Source of the DNA: Opitutia bacterium UBA7876 | Lineage (GTDB): Bacteria > Verrucomicrobiota > Verrucomicrobiia > Opitutales > Seribacteraceae | Direction of reading: 5' to 3' | Assembly: GCA_002500665.1 (NCBI GenBank) | Contig: DLRY01000039.1 | Coordinates: forward strand, 1-41,804 | Length of the DNA: 41,804 nt | Shown here: positions 41,804 to 41,804 of the stretch, in pieces | How the letters are laid out: each line of letters opens with the position of its first letter | Numbering within the stretch: position 1 is the first letter of the stretch | Notes under the pieces: model-generated | The model's input: the letters and a program-made list of their open reading frames with translations, nothing else | What the model was told of the DNA's origin: nothing | Databases searched by the model: none | Translations under genes and position numbers: made by a program

Positions 41804-41804
41804 G

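Overview
This window looks like part of a chromosome from a Verrucomicrobiota bacterium, or a close relative in the Planctomycetota/Verrucomicrobiota group. The grounds are family content: six secreted sulfatases, a DUF1552/DUF1592 pair of planctomycete-type proteins, a DUF6807 ('PmoA-like') protein, a Tat-exported Gfo/Idh/MocA oxidoreductase and a very large secreted protein with a prepilin-like N-terminus of the kind I know from Verrucomicrobia. Most start codons have no clear Shine-Dalgarno sequence. Taxonomy is inferred from content only; there is no rRNA here.

Region 1 (1-10937) is housekeeping. After the acidic tail of an unidentified protein come guaA (GMP synthase), hisD, hisC, hisB, hisH (histidine synthesis) and gltA (citrate synthase), all on the plus strand with gaps or overlaps of at most about 40 bases. 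A six-helix membrane protein lies on the minus strand. Then a stand-alone coaB, a PAS histidine kinase and an NtrC-type sigma-54 response regulator follow with 4-base overlaps.

Region 2 (10945-15948) holds tRNA-Asn(GTT) and tRNA-Arg(CCG), each with a visible sigma-70 promoter. Between them is an AT-richer TonB-dependent siderophore receptor gene with two Fur-box-like palindromes upstream and a strong intrinsic terminator downstream. A DUF3050 heme-oxygenase-fold protein and a hexose mutarotase-like gene follow, with convergent overlapping ends. The 460 bases after that are mostly non-coding, with one possible 62-residue Cys-rich ORF.

Region 3 (15949-41804) is an accessory region of exported catabolic enzymes: a DUF6807 protein, two metallophosphoesterases, a SASA-SGNH double esterase, a sialate O-acetylesterase and six sulfatases. 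Five of the sulfatases lie in one tightly packed minus-strand operon (29158 to beyond 41804) with a DUF1592 cytochrome-like protein, a DUF1552 Tat protein, a Gfo/Idh oxidoreductase and the end of another DUF1585-type protein. The sixth heads a three-gene operon with the acetylesterase and a phosphoesterase. Between these operons, on the plus strand, sits a two-gene unit: a 1177-residue prepilin-like protein and a 249-residue secreted partner of unknown function.

Taken together, region 3 looks like a locus for stripping sulfate and acyl groups from a sulfated, acetylated glycan. It has no recognisable glycoside hydrolase, polysaccharide lyase, SusC/SusD pair, sugar transporter or sulfatase-maturing enzyme, so backbone cleavage and formylglycine formation must be supplied from elsewhere. 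The two parts most worth pursuing are the sulfatase/DUF1552/DUF1592 operon and the prepilin-like two-gene unit.
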